From: an uncultured Ruminococcus sp.
GTDB lineage: Bacteria > Bacillota > Clostridia > Oscillospirales > Ruminococcaceae
Reading direction: 5' to 3'
Assembly: GCA_946404705.1 (NCBI GenBank)
Contig: CAMJES010000025.1
Coordinates: 1 to 13,677, forward strand
Length of the DNA: 13,677 nt
Positions within the stretch are counted from its first letter, which is position 1. Each line of letters begins with the position of its first letter. Below, in pieces: positions 1 to 7,562 of the stretch. The position numbers were made by a program, and so were the translations under genes. Below the pieces are notes generated by a model. The model saw nothing but the letters and a program-made list of their open reading frames with translations, did no database searches and was not told where the DNA came from.

Positions 1-137
1 ATAAGCAGTATCGTAAGCGACAATGCAATATTTACAACGAAAAGCATATCCAGCAGCCAAGTCGGCAGCGGAATGATGATAAGAAAAACAGCAAGTATTA
101 CAAATATCGTTACAACGTTATCAAGATACTTTTTCAC
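1..137 (-). CDS. flhA: FlhA, flagellar export gate protein, N-terminal fragment
   Basis: This is the first 45 codons of a gene that runs off the left end of the window. The translation begins VKKYLDNVVTIFVILAVFLI and continues into a second hydrophobic stretch (about residues 31-45), the usual start of FlhA, whose N-terminal half has about eight membrane segments. FlhA forms the nonameric ring of the flagellar type III export gate and passes substrates from its cytosolic domain into the FliPQR channel. The start is a GTG at 135-137. It lacks a well-spaced ribosome site: AAAGG lies about 17 bases upstream. It follows flhB by 46 bp, the standard flhB-flhA order. Identification rests on the short N terminus plus position. 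Confidence 0.88.
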   Translation of the reverse strand, partial: MKKYLDNVVTIFVILAVFLIIIPLPTWLLDMLFVVNIALSLTILL

Positions 138-183
138 GGTTCTGCAACACTCTGCCTTTCTGAGATCTATATAAAACTATGGG

Positions 184-1287
184 TTAGCTGATTGGTTTCT
201 TTGTATCATCGGGCGTTCTGCCCTGAAGTCCGTAAACGAATGAAAGAACCTCCGCAACGGCGTGGTAAAACTCGGGAGGTATCTCCCTGCCGACATCGAC
301 CGTATCATAAAGTCCACGGGCAAGCGGCTTATTTTCCACCATGATGATATCGTGCTTTTCGGCAACTGCGACGATCTTCATCGCAAGGTTGTCCGCACCC
401 TTTGCAAGCACGACAGGTGCGTTGTTTTTATCCTTTTCGTATCTGATAGCAACGGCAAAATGCGTAGGGTTTCTTATGATAACGTCCGAATCGGGAACGG
501 AAGCCATCATTCTGCTCATCGCCATCTGGCGCTGTATCTGGCGGCGTTTGCCCTTTACCTGAGGATCGCCTTCGAGGTTTTTAAACTCCTCCTTGACCTC
601 CTGCTTGGTCATTTTCATATCCTTTTCAAACTTGAAATACTGGAAAAGAACATCAATAACCGCAACACCGACAAAAACTGCGGCAACCTTGATAACGATC
701 GTGAAAATCGTATCAAGCATATACATCATCGAACTTGTCAACTCCATATCAAAGAGCTGCGCAAACTCGGAAATACGCTTTTTAACTTCACCGTAAACAA
801 CAACGACAAGAACAACAAGCTTCAGTATCGCCTTTGCAAGCTCAAAAAGCGAGCTGAGCGAAAACATTTTCTTTATCCCGTTTATCGGGCTGAGCTTGCT
901 GAGCTTGAACTTTATAGATTCCCTTGAAAAGAGGAATTTTGTCTGCGCTCCGGTCGCTATTACCGTAACAAGAATGCCAACGATCAGCGTTGGCCCTGCA
1001 CAGATAAGCAGAACTTTGCCCATTTCAATTGCAAGCTTTGAATAGACCGGCATACCGTCAATAGTATTGCTGTCCATACCTTCGCCTGCAAGGCCGAACC
1101 AGTAAGAGAACGCACTTTCGCACGTTGTGATTATAAGCTTGATAGTGACTTTCAGAACGCAGAAAACTATCAGAATAAACGCTGCGGTAACAACGTCCTT
1201 GCTCTGCATAACGTGGCCTTTTTTACGCTCTTCACGCCGTTTATGTTCGGTCGCCTTTTCGGTTTTCTCGCCTGCGCTTTCAGCCAT
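184..1287 (-). CDS. flhB: FlhB, export gate substrate-specificity switch protein
   Basis: The 367-residue protein is a full-length FlhB. It begins with the family's charged N terminus (EKTEKATEHKRREERKKGHV, residues 7-26), has four hydrophobic segments (about 32-52, 90-112, 152-165 and 192-215), and ends in a cytosolic domain with the autocleavage motif NPTH at residues 273-276. In this family the Asn-Pro bond breaks spontaneously, which lets the export apparatus change from hook substrates to filament substrates after FliK senses hook length. The tail HDIIMVENKPLARGLY (312-327) is also diagnostic. The ATG at 1285-1287 follows a strong GAGGAGGGAG site, and the gap from fliR is 20 bp. All key residues are present. 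A long reading frame on the opposite strand across this gene is a shadow. Confidence 0.98.
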   Translation of the reverse strand: MAESAGEKTEKATEHKRREERKKGHVMQSKDVVTAAFILIVFCVLKVTIKLIITTCESAFSYWFGLAGEGMDSNTIDGMPVYSKLAIEMGKVLLICAGPTLIVGILVTVIATGAQTKFLFSRESIKFKLSKLSPINGIKKMFSLSSLFELAKAILKLVVLVVVVYGEVKKRISEFAQLFDMELTSSMMYMLDTIFTIVIKVAAVFVGVAVIDVLFQYFKFEKDMKMTKQEVKEEFKNLEGDPQVKGKRRQIQRQMAMSRMMASVPDSDVIIRNPTHFAVAIRYEKDKNNAPVVLAKGADNLAMKIVAVAEKHDIIMVENKPLARGLYDTVDVGREIPPEFYHAVAEVLSFVYGLQGRTPDDTKKPIS

Positions 1288-1307
1288 TGTATTCTCCCTC
1301 CTCTAAG

Positions 1308-2090
1308 CTATGCGGGAATGAGGGGAAGAACGCCCTCAAGGGTCTCAAGCCATATATCCATAAACTTGTCAATAAAATTCGACAGCGGAACTGCAATAAG
1401 AACCAATATCAGAAAGCCAAATCCGACTTTCAGCTGAATGTTGACGACCATTATCTGTATCTGCGGAACGGATTTCATAAGAATGCCGACGCAGAACTGC
1501 AAAATCGTCTGTGAAACTATCAGCGGCATTGCAAGCTTAAGTACAAGCGTCAGAACAACGCTGAAATATTCAACTATCGTTATACCAAGGTCAAGATTCA
1601 GTCCTCCGAAGCCGAGCGGTATCAGATCGAACGACTTGACGAAAAGCTCGATATATGTCATATGAGCGTTTGTAACGAAAAAATAGAGATACATCATGAA
1701 GCTGATGAACGAACCCATGATCGACATCTGCATATTTGTGCCGGGGTCGAATACCTTTGCCATGCCAAGGCCTGCCTGCATATCCATTATTTCGCCGCTC
1801 ATCTGAACGCTGTAAAAAAACATATCGGTTATAAAACCGAGAACCACTCCGATGAAGCCTTCACGCAGCAGCATTGCAAGATAAACGCCGATGACCTCGC
1901 CCGTATCAACAGGCTCCGGCTGACGCACCATTATAACGATCATCGCTATAAAAATGCAGCATACGACCTTTGCTATCCGCGGTATATTTCTTCTCGAAAG
2001 TATCGGATTAAAGGCAAAAATGCCGAGAACTCTTGAAAAAACCAAGAGATTTGTTTCAAAATTATCAAACAGGAGATCGTAAAAATCCAT
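1308..2090 (-). CDS. fliR: FliR, flagellar export gate membrane protein
   Basis: The 260-residue, strongly hydrophobic protein has about six membrane segments, the FliR pattern. The N terminus contains the conserved SRVLGIFAFNPILSRRNIPR stretch (residues 19-38), followed by a long middle section with MDMQAGLGMAKVFDPGTN around residues 102-119, a typical FliR signature. FliR is one subunit of the FliP5-FliQ4-FliR1 export channel in the basal body membrane. The ATG at 2088-2090 sits just after a GGAGGAG ribosome site. It lies 14 bp after fliQ and 20 bp before flhB, which implies co-transcription and probably coupled translation. In some clostridia FliR and FlhB are fused; here they are separate genes with their own stop, start and ribosome site. 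Confidence 0.97.
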   Translation of the reverse strand: MDFYDLLFDNFETNLLVFSRVLGIFAFNPILSRRNIPRIAKVVCCIFIAMIVIMVRQPEPVDTGEVIGVYLAMLLREGFIGVVLGFITDMFFYSVQMSGEIMDMQAGLGMAKVFDPGTNMQMSIMGSFISFMMYLYFFVTNAHMTYIELFVKSFDLIPLGFGGLNLDLGITIVEYFSVVLTLVLKLAMPLIVSQTILQFCVGILMKSVPQIQIMVVNIQLKVGFGFLILVLIAVPLSNFIDKFMDIWLETLEGVLPLIPA

Positions 2091-2104
2091 TATCTCCTCC
2101 TGTT

Positions 2105-2386
2105 TTAAAGAACAGTCTGGCTGCTCACTTTGGCAATGATGTCGAATATCTCATACATGAAATCATTCAACGAATTTATCATAAACGGGGCCATCAGAAG
2201 CAGCATGACCGCAACAACAAGGAACTTCGGAACAAACGTAAGCGTCTGCTCGTGTACCTGAGTTGCCGCCTGAAGTATCGAAATGACCAGACCTACCGCC
2301 ATGCTCACCAAAAGGAGCGGCCCACCGAGCTTAATGCAAAGCACCAGCGCCTCGCGGAAGATCTGTATAACTAAATCCTGCGTCAT
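2105..2386 (-). CDS. fliQ: FliQ, flagellar export gate small membrane protein
   Basis: The 93-residue protein has two long hydrophobic hairpin segments (about residues 15-38 and 50-72) joined by the conserved ILQAATQVHEQTLTFVPK loop (37-54), the hallmark of FliQ (usual length about 89). It is the four-copy helical-hairpin subunit that surrounds FliP/FliR in the type III export gate. The ATG at 2384-2386 has GGAGG six bases upstream. It lies 13 bp after fliP and 14 bp before fliR, so the fliPQR trio is intact and in the standard order. Nothing looks damaged. Confidence 0.98.
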   Translation of the reverse strand: MTQDLVIQIFREALVLCIKLGGPLLLVSMAVGLVISILQAATQVHEQTLTFVPKFLVVAVMLLLMAPFMINSLNDFMYEIFDIIAKVSSQTVL

Positions 2387-2399
2387 ATCCTGCCTCCGA

Positions 2400-3365
2400 C
2401 TATGTTACAAGAGGGTTGAATCCGTTTACAAGCGAACCCGTAAGCAGCGACCAGCCGTCTACAAGCACGAAAAGCAGAATCTTGAACGGAATAGATATCG
2501 TCGTCGGCGGAAGCATCATCATACCCATTGACATAAGCAGCGTTGAAACAACGATATCCACTATCAGAAACGGTATGTAGATAAGAAATCCGATCTGGAA
2601 ACCGATCTTTATCTCACTTAAAATAAACGCCGGAACGACTGTTATAAAGCTGACTTCCTCAATGAACTCTTCCTCTGTTTCAGCTTCGATCTCTGTATCC
2701 GAAAGCTCCAAAAAGAAATTCATCGATTCGTTTGAAGTATTTTTGAGCATCCACGTTTTAAGCGGAACGGAAGCAGCCTTTGCGGCTTCGGTTATTGTAT
2801 ACTCTCCGTTTTTATACGGAACGTATGCAACATCGTTCATCTCGGATAAAACGGGTTTCATAATAAAAATCGTCAAAAACAACGCAAGACCTATCATCAC
2901 CTGATTCGGCGGAGTCTGCTGAACACCCATCGCATTTCTCAAAAGCGAAAACGAGATGATTATCCTTGTAAAGCAGGTAAGCATCACAAGGATCGACGGT
3001 GCAAGCGACAAAACCGTTATCAGAAGAATGAGGTCAACTGTGCTGGAATTATTAATGTCAAGCAGATCGAGCAAATTCTGAGCTTCATCGTCTGTTGCAG
3101 GTTTTTCATACGGAAGCTCATCGTCCTGCTGCTCCTGAACCTGTTCATCGGGTTCCTGAAGCGGCTGCGTCTGCTGTGGGACGGAGGTTTCAACGTTCGG
3201 TATCGTTGTCACTATCGAAATTTCGGTCGTGGAACTAATACCGTCCTCCGCATAAGCTGCGGTCGGCGTTATCAGCAGGAAAGCTGCCGCCACAGCTATG
3301 CATACGGTGATCGGGAGCGCAATTTTTCTGAAAACTGCGCCGGTTTCAGAAATCATTTTTTTCAT
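2400..3365 (-). CDS. fliP: FliP, flagellar export gate protein with extended acidic N-terminal spacer
   Basis: The 321-residue protein is FliP, the five-copy channel subunit of the export gate. A cleavable signal peptide (residues 1-39, KK start, hydrophobic core, AYA end) is followed by a Gln/Pro/Glu/Asp-rich stretch (about 40-105), then the FliP core: SFSLLRNAMGVQQTPPNQVM (138-157) and STLLMSMGMMMLPP (274-287). E. coli FliP is about 245 residues, and the extra length is mainly the acidic spacer plus an acidic loop near 224-237. I chose the ATG at 3363-3365, with AAGGA just upstream and a stronger GGAGG further back. An in-frame TTG at 3390-3392 would contain that GGAGG inside the coding region, so it is unlikely. 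The gene overlaps the end of fliO by 20 bp. Confidence 0.96.
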   Translation of the reverse strand: MKKMISETGAVFRKIALPITVCIAVAAAFLLITPTAAYAEDGISSTTEISIVTTIPNVETSVPQQTQPLQEPDEQVQEQQDDELPYEKPATDDEAQNLLDLLDINNSSTVDLILLITVLSLAPSILVMLTCFTRIIISFSLLRNAMGVQQTPPNQVMIGLALFLTIFIMKPVLSEMNDVAYVPYKNGEYTITEAAKAASVPLKTWMLKNTSNESMNFFLELSDTEIEAETEEEFIEEVSFITVVPAFILSEIKIGFQIGFLIYIPFLIVDIVVSTLLMSMGMMMLPPTTISIPFKILLFVLVDGWSLLTGSLVNGFNPLVT

Positions 3366-3744
3366 TGTTTTCCTTACCGTCCTCCTGATCAAACGCGTTT
3401 TCCTCTGCGGAAATGTTTTTCTTTGAAAATGCTTTTTTTAGGCTTTCCGAGAAAGACGCTGAAGAATTTTCCGCAGTTTCGCGCTGCATATCGCTGATAT
3501 CGTCATCGTCGATATCGGAAAGCTTTGTTATACTGTTCGGAGCAACGCCCAAAAGCATACCCTTTTTGCCGACTTTAACGACCATGAGCTGCTTATCCTG
3601 TGCGATACCGATACAGTCGATAATTTTTATTCCGTTTTGCAGACCGTTCCAGCCCGTGCTGCGGAATCTCTTGTTCAGCCATCTTGTTCCGTAATAAACG
3701 AGAAAGATTAGGCCGATAACTCCCAAAAGGGAGCATATTATCAT
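3346..3744 (-). CDS. fliO: FliO (FliZ), single-span flagellar export assembly protein
   Basis: The protein is about 132 residues. One membrane segment at the very N terminus (residues 1-19) is followed by the basic TRWLNKRFR stop-transfer stretch, a small beta domain (KIIDCIGIAQDKQLMVVKVG, about residues 39-58, then GMLLGV) and a charged, Lys/Glu/Asn-rich tail. This is the Firmicute FliO pattern. FliO acts as a scaffold for FliP oligomer assembly. The start is uncertain. The ATG at 3742-3744 has GAGG five bases upstream. A TTG at 3757-3759 has GAGAGGG about seven bases upstream and would add five residues. An ATG at 3867 would overlap cheY by 92 bp and is unlikely. The gene sits between cheY and fliP and overlaps fliP, as expected for this operon. 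Confidence 0.9.
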   Translation of the reverse strand: MIICSLLGVIGLIFLVYYGTRWLNKRFRSTGWNGLQNGIKIIDCIGIAQDKQLMVVKVGKKGMLLGVAPNSITKLSDIDDDDISDMQRETAENSSASFSESLKKAFSKKNISAEENAFDQEDGKENNEKNDF

Positions 3745-3775
3745 TAAAACCTCGGGCAAAGCTAAACCCTCTCTT

Positions 3776-4138
3776 TTAGCCCAAAACCTTCTGGACTGTC
3801 TGAAGGATTCTGTCCGGCTTGAACGGCTTAACGATGAAGTCAAGAGCGCCAAGCTTGATAGCTTCAACGACCATTGCTTCCTGACCCATTGCAGAACACA
3901 TTACGACCTTTGCTGCAGGGTCGCTTGCCTTGATATCCTTAAGAGCCTCGATACCCGTCTTGTTAGGCATTGTAATATCCATAATAACAAGGTCAGGGTG
4001 CTCAGCTGCATAAGTATTGCAGGCGATCTCACCGTCTGCTGCCTCGATGATGTTGGTATAGCCGTTCTTTGTGAGGGCGTCCTTGATCATCATTCTCATG
4101 AAAGCAGCGTCGTCAACAAGCATAATCTTCTTATCCAT
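3776..4138 (-). CDS. cheY: CheY, single-domain chemotaxis response regulator
   Basis: The 120-residue protein is one receiver domain with the full active site: Asp9 and Asp10 (metal), Asp54 (phosphoacceptor, in LVIMDITMP), Ser82 and Lys104 (VKPF). Phospho-CheY binds the N-terminal motifs of FliM and FliY to change flagellar rotation. No output domain is present. The ATG at 4136-4138 follows AAGGAG with nine-base spacing. It lies only 6 bp after fliY, which encodes both a likely target and a likely phosphatase of this protein, so regulator, target and switch-off enzyme are made together. This fliY-cheY-fliO order matches B. subtilis. No other che gene is in the window. Confidence 0.97.
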   Translation of the reverse strand: MDKKIMLVDDAAFMRMMIKDALTKNGYTNIIEAADGEIACNTYAAEHPDLVIMDITMPNKTGIEALKDIKASDPAAKVVMCSAMGQEAMVVEAIKLGALDFIVKPFKPDRILQTVQKVLG

Positions 4139-4144
4139 AATATA

Positions 4145-5482
4145 TTACTCCTTACCTAAATTATCCAAAAATTTGGATCTAATTATTTCAGTGATTCTGA
4201 CGGCGAAATTATCATCAATAACGACAACGTCGCCCTTTGCAATGAGGTTTCCGTTTACCACGATATCGACCGGTGCGCCGGCTTGTCTTTCAAGCTCGAT
4301 GATCGTACCCTGAGTAAACTCCAGTATCTCCTTGACCTTTTTGGTCGTAGAACCTATCTCAACAGTAACATTGAGCGGAACGCCCATAAGAAGCTTAAGG
4401 TTATCGTTCTGCTCTTTATTAAGCGAGGCATTGTTATATGAAGCAAAGCTCTGGAGCTGAACGGGCTGAATGTTCATCTGCGGCTGCGGAGGATATCCGT
4501 AAGGCTGTCCGGGATACATATTCGGCATAGGCTGACCCTGCGGCATCTGACCGTACATTCCGTACTGCTGCTGCATATTCGGATCGTAGCCGTAAGGCGG
4601 CATACCGGGCATTCCCTGCTGCGGCATTCTTTGAGTAGCAGCCGTCTGCGGCATAGGCGCCGGCTGAGGTACCGGCTGAGGTGCCGGCTGAGGTGCAGGC
4701 TGAGGTGCAGGTGCCGGTGAAGCTGCTGCCGATGAAGCACCGCCGTTCAAAAGCGCCTCTATCTCTGCCTGAGAGAGAGTTGCTCCGCCGCCCGAAGATG
4801 CAGGGGCAGGTTCCGGTTCGGGAGCAGTAGCGGCTGCCGATGCAGATACAACTTCATCTGTTGCTGCGCTGTAGCCTGCCATCATCTTCTCTGCCATTTC
4901 CTTGGCAAGATCTATCGTAAGAACGGAGATGAATTCGGAGTTTATAACGCCGTCGATCGTAAGATTGAACTTAATGCTGACAACGCTGTCTTCACCGTTG
5001 ACCTCATAAAGATCAGCGATTATCTGATCCCCGTTTTCGACCATAGCCTCCGGAGTGGAGATATCAACGGTCGTATCGATTATTTCCGAAAGCGCCGTAG
5101 CAGCCGCGCCCATCATCTGGTTCATGACCTCGCATACGGCGGAGATATTCATTTCATCGAACTTGAAATCATCCGTGACCTCGAGCGGACGTCCCATAAG
5201 CTGGTTCAGGATAAGCTGAACGTCATTCTGTTTAAGAACGAGAACATTCTGTCCCGAAACGCCCTGTATGTATTTGATTCTGACCATAATGGAAGGCTCA
5301 AGTTCAGGAAACGAGAGATCCTTTGCGCTTATGACGGTAACTGTCGGAGTGGTGATCCAGACCTTAGCCGAGAGCAGATTGGAAACGGCAGTTGCTGCCG
5401 AACCCATGGTGATGTTCATTATTTCACCGATGGCGTCCATCTCGACTTCGCCGAATCCGTCAACAAGTTTTTCATCACTCAT
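4145..5482 (-). CDS. fliY: FliY (FliN family) flagellar switch protein and CheY-P phosphatase
   Basis: The 445-residue switch protein has three parts. Residues 1-205 are a CheC-like domain with two complete phosphatase sites of the form D/S-x3-E-x2-N-x22-P: D16/E20/N23/P46 and S114/E118/N121/P144. Residues 210-350 are a low-complexity Pro/Gln/Met/Ala linker, including QPAP repeats. Residues 360-435 are the FliN/SpoA domain (LLMGVPLNVTVEIG near 364-377), which builds the C-ring. A FliM-like CheY-binding motif, LSQAEIEALLNG, lies at 236-247, inside the linker; in B. subtilis FliY the similar motif is N-terminal. The ATG at 5480-5482 is 8 bp after fliM, with GAGGT inside the fliM end. B. subtilis FliY dephosphorylates CheY-P; the same role here is inferred from the intact sites. 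Confidence 0.96.
   Translation of the reverse strand: MSDEKLVDGFGEVEMDAIGEIMNITMGSAATAVSNLLSAKVWITTPTVTVISAKDLSFPELEPSIMVRIKYIQGVSGQNVLVLKQNDVQLILNQLMGRPLEVTDDFKFDEMNISAVCEVMNQMMGAAATALSEIIDTTVDISTPEAMVENGDQIIADLYEVNGEDSVVSIKFNLTIDGVINSEFISVLTIDLAKEMAEKMMAGYSAATDEVVSASAAATAPEPEPAPASSGGGATLSQAEIEALLNGGASSAAASPAPAPQPAPQPAPQPVPQPAPMPQTAATQRMPQQGMPGMPPYGYDPNMQQQYGMYGQMPQGQPMPNMYPGQPYGYPPQPQMNIQPVQLQSFASYNNASLNKEQNDNLKLLMGVPLNVTVEIGSTTKKVKEILEFTQGTIIELERQAGAPVDIVVNGNLIAKGDVVVIDDNFAVRITEIIRSKFLDNLGKE
4661..4708. repeat. 12-bp tandem repeat inside fliY (QPAP linker)
   Basis: Four consecutive 12-bp units (consensus cggctgaggtgc on the plus strand) start at 4661, 4673, 4685 and 4697, with only one or two base differences among them. 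A degenerate partial unit follows. They encode Gln-Pro-Ala/Val-Pro repeats in the flexible FliY linker. The period is a multiple of three, so copy-number change would lengthen or shorten the linker without a frameshift. Confidence 0.9.
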
Positions 5483-5490
5483 TATTACTC

Positions 5491-6498
5491 TTACCTCAAT
5501 TCTTTATATATATTATCGATTTTAACGGCTTTCTTGTTGTTTTTTATGCCAAGTTTGCCGTCAAACCAAAGATTATTCCCGATTTTAACGGTAATATTGC
5601 TGTCTATCGGTACATTAAGCGGAATAACATCCCCCTCCTGCAGGGTAAGGACGTCAAAAAGATCAAGCGTAGTTTCGCAAAGCACAGCGTCTATCTTAAG
5701 GTCGGAATCCTTAATTGCATCCATAAGAGAAACTCTTCTCTCATTTTCACGCTTCGGATCAAGCTTTTTAGTGCCTCTTGACCACTTGTCGCCGAATTTG
5801 GCCATTATTGATTCAAGGCCCATTGCAGGGATACATATCGAAATGGTATTCTTTATATCCTTTATCTCGACTTCAAGCATTACAATGATAACAACTTCAT
5901 CGGGCGAGAACGGCTGAACGACTCTTGAGTTCGTTTCGACCGAAGTAAGAGAGGGGTTAACGTCAATATAGCTTCCCCACGGTTCTTTGAGGAGCGCAGC
6001 CATACGCTTCAGAACGGTCGTCATCAGCTCGACTTCGATCTCGGTAAAATCCCTCGACTGATCGGAATATGTACCTGCGCCGCCCATAAGCCTGTCCATC
6101 ATTGTAAAGCTGATTGGGTTGGAAAGCTGGAGGATACAGCTTGTTTCAAGCACATCATCATCCATTATTCCCATATTCACCATCGACATCATAACATAAT
6201 CCGGAAGAGCGTTGTTGAATTCATAGTAGAGCTGCTCTTCAGTCTGAATGACCTCGACCTTGCAGTAAACACGCAGCAGACCGGTCAAGTAAGAGGAAAG
6301 CACACGGGAATAGTTTTCAAAAATGCCGTCAATAGTTTTGAGCTGTTCTTTCGTAAACTTTTTCGGCATTTTAAAGTCATAGGTTTTGACTTTTTTCTCG
6401 TTTGACTGTTCCTCGATCTCGTCCAAAGCCTTGGTGCCTTCCTCTGAGAAGCTGTTCAGAAGAGCATCGATCTGGCTTTGTGACAGTACGTCAGCCAT
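5491..6498 (-). CDS. fliM: FliM, flagellar motor switch protein
   Basis: The 335-residue protein is full-length FliM, the C-ring protein that receives phospho-CheY and sets rotation direction. The N-terminal CheY-binding motif LSQSQIDALLN lies at residues 5-15. The middle domain (about 45-235) includes the conserved DRLMGGAGTY stretch with GGAG at 139-142. The C-terminal SpoA domain (about 265-332) pairs with the FliN domain of FliY. The ATG at 6496-6498 follows AAAGGA with a rather long 12-base spacing; that ribosome site lies in a small predicted hairpin. It starts 67 bp after motB and ends 8 bp before fliY. In most Firmicute operons fliL directly precedes fliM; here motB does. Confidence 0.98.
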   Translation of the reverse strand: MADVLSQSQIDALLNSFSEEGTKALDEIEEQSNEKKVKTYDFKMPKKFTKEQLKTIDGIFENYSRVLSSYLTGLLRVYCKVEVIQTEEQLYYEFNNALPDYVMMSMVNMGIMDDDVLETSCILQLSNPISFTMMDRLMGGAGTYSDQSRDFTEIEVELMTTVLKRMAALLKEPWGSYIDVNPSLTSVETNSRVVQPFSPDEVVIIVMLEVEIKDIKNTISICIPAMGLESIMAKFGDKWSRGTKKLDPKRENERRVSLMDAIKDSDLKIDAVLCETTLDLFDVLTLQEGDVIPLNVPIDSNITVKIGNNLWFDGKLGIKNNKKAVKIDNIYKELR

Positions 6499-6511
6499 AT
6501 ATTCGGATCAT

Positions 6512-6567
6512 CCTTTCCAAAAGGCTAAAAAACTAACCTGTTCGTTTATCTGTAAACCTCTGCCTTT
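6512..6567 (-). promoter_or_regulatory. Possible competing RNA stems over the fliM ribosome site
   Basis: In the mRNA sense, CCTTT (6524-6520) can pair with AAAGG (6516-6512), the fliM ribosome site, with a three-base loop. The same arm, as GCCTTT (6525-6520), can instead pair with AAAGGC (6567-6562), which overlaps the motB stop codon. Between those arms lies a small GTTTA/TAAAC hairpin (6557-6544). This could let motB translation affect fliM initiation. The stems are only 5-6 bp, so this may be chance. Confidence 0.3.
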
Positions 6568-7537
6568 ATTCGGCGGAAGTGTTTATCGGGATCTTGCTCT
6601 CCTTCATTTCGGCGATAGCGTCTTCCTTTGAAACGTAGTTCTTATCGGGGTCGGATCTGCCCGTATCTGCTGCAGGAGCGTCCGCAGCTTCGACAGCGGC
6701 GTCGGCATTATCAGCCATTGACGAACCCTCCGAACCGGACGGAAGAACAAAGTTGGTGCCGAATTCAAGCTGAAGCAGCTCGTTGAGGACATCGGAATTG
6801 GTAAAATCCATATCGTTTCGGATAAAAACTATTTCAACACGGCGGTTCTGACGTCTTCCCTCTTCGGTGGAGTTATCCTCAAGGGGACGGTTTTTGCCGT
6901 AGCCTGCCGATGAAAACTTTTCGGAATCGCAGGCGTCAAGGCTTATCATATAATTGATAACGGAATTGGCGCGTCCGGAGGACAGATCCCATTCATTTAC
7001 ATCGGATGTTGCGCTTGCCGCGGTATGACCGCTGACCTTTATGGCATAGACAAGCTCGTTTATCGAACGTATGCCGTCCGAAATTATATCAAGGATAAAT
7101 TTACCCTCGTCAAGGAGAACATCGCTGTCGCCTGCGAAGAAAATATTATCTCTGAAACGCATATAAACACCGGTGTCGGACATTTCAACGCTTACGCTGT
7201 CTGTAAGCTCGTTTGAAACGATGACCTCTTTAAGATACATAAAGAAATCTTCAAAATCGACTATTTCGGAGTCATCCTCTTCTACTTCGGGGATAGTATC
7301 GTCATAAACAGCCGTTGGGTCGTTGTTTGGGTCGGGTTCGCCGACAACTCGGATATCCGTATCGGAGATCTTGCCCTTTGAAAATGCTTCGGCGATATAC
7401 TGCCATTTGCTTGTATCCATAGATGACATTGAGAACAGAAGAACGAAGAACGTTAAAAGCAGCGTTACCATGTCACCATAGGTATCCATCCAGCTTCCGC
7501 CTTCTTCTTCGCTTCCGCCGCCGCGTTTACGAGCCAC
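6566..7537 (-). CDS. motB: MotB, flagellar stator protein (peptidoglycan-anchored)
   Basis: The 323-residue protein has one membrane segment near the N terminus (about residues 23-40) preceded by SWMDTYGD, where Asp22 matches the ion-carrying Asp of MotB/PomB. An acidic linker (about 75-105) leads to an OmpA-like peptidoglycan-binding domain with LSSGRANSVINY and GYGKNRPLEDNSTEEGRRQN. An Asp/Ala-rich tail of about 60 residues follows and has no clear counterpart in short MotB proteins. With MotA it forms the stator that turns ion flow into torque. I chose the GTG at 7535-7537 because GAGGTGA lies at ideal spacing; an in-frame ATG at 7562-7564 has no ribosome site. The gene is 176 bp from motA, with its own likely promoter. 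Confidence 0.95.
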   Translation of the reverse strand: MARKRGGGSEEEGGSWMDTYGDMVTLLLTFFVLLFSMSSMDTSKWQYIAEAFSKGKISDTDIRVVGEPDPNNDPTAVYDDTIPEVEEDDSEIVDFEDFFMYLKEVIVSNELTDSVSVEMSDTGVYMRFRDNIFFAGDSDVLLDEGKFILDIISDGIRSINELVYAIKVSGHTAASATSDVNEWDLSSGRANSVINYMISLDACDSEKFSSAGYGKNRPLEDNSTEEGRRQNRRVEIVFIRNDMDFTNSDVLNELLQLEFGTNFVLPSGSEGSSMADNADAAVEAADAPAADTGRSDPDKNYVSKEDAIAEMKESKIPINTSAE

Positions 7538-7562
7538 AAAAATCACCTCACAGTATAAAAAC

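Noticed and set aside
262..927. 221-residue open frame on the plus strand
   Set aside because: It lies wholly antisense to flhB, which has intact motifs; its His/Arg/Leu-rich composition is that of a codon shadow.
3366..3392. fliP start at a TTG at 3390-3392
   Set aside because: The extra codons contain the GGAGG ribosome site and disrupt the signal-peptide start.
3346..3867. Longer fliO starting at an ATG at 3867
   Set aside because: It would overlap cheY by 92 bp, and the extra N-terminal residues are Ser/Arg-rich and unlike FliO; ribosome sites support starts at 3759 or 3744.
4661..4721. CRISPR-like or regulatory repeat array
   Set aside because: The units are 12 bp, contiguous and in frame, without spacers; they encode the FliY Pro/Gln linker.
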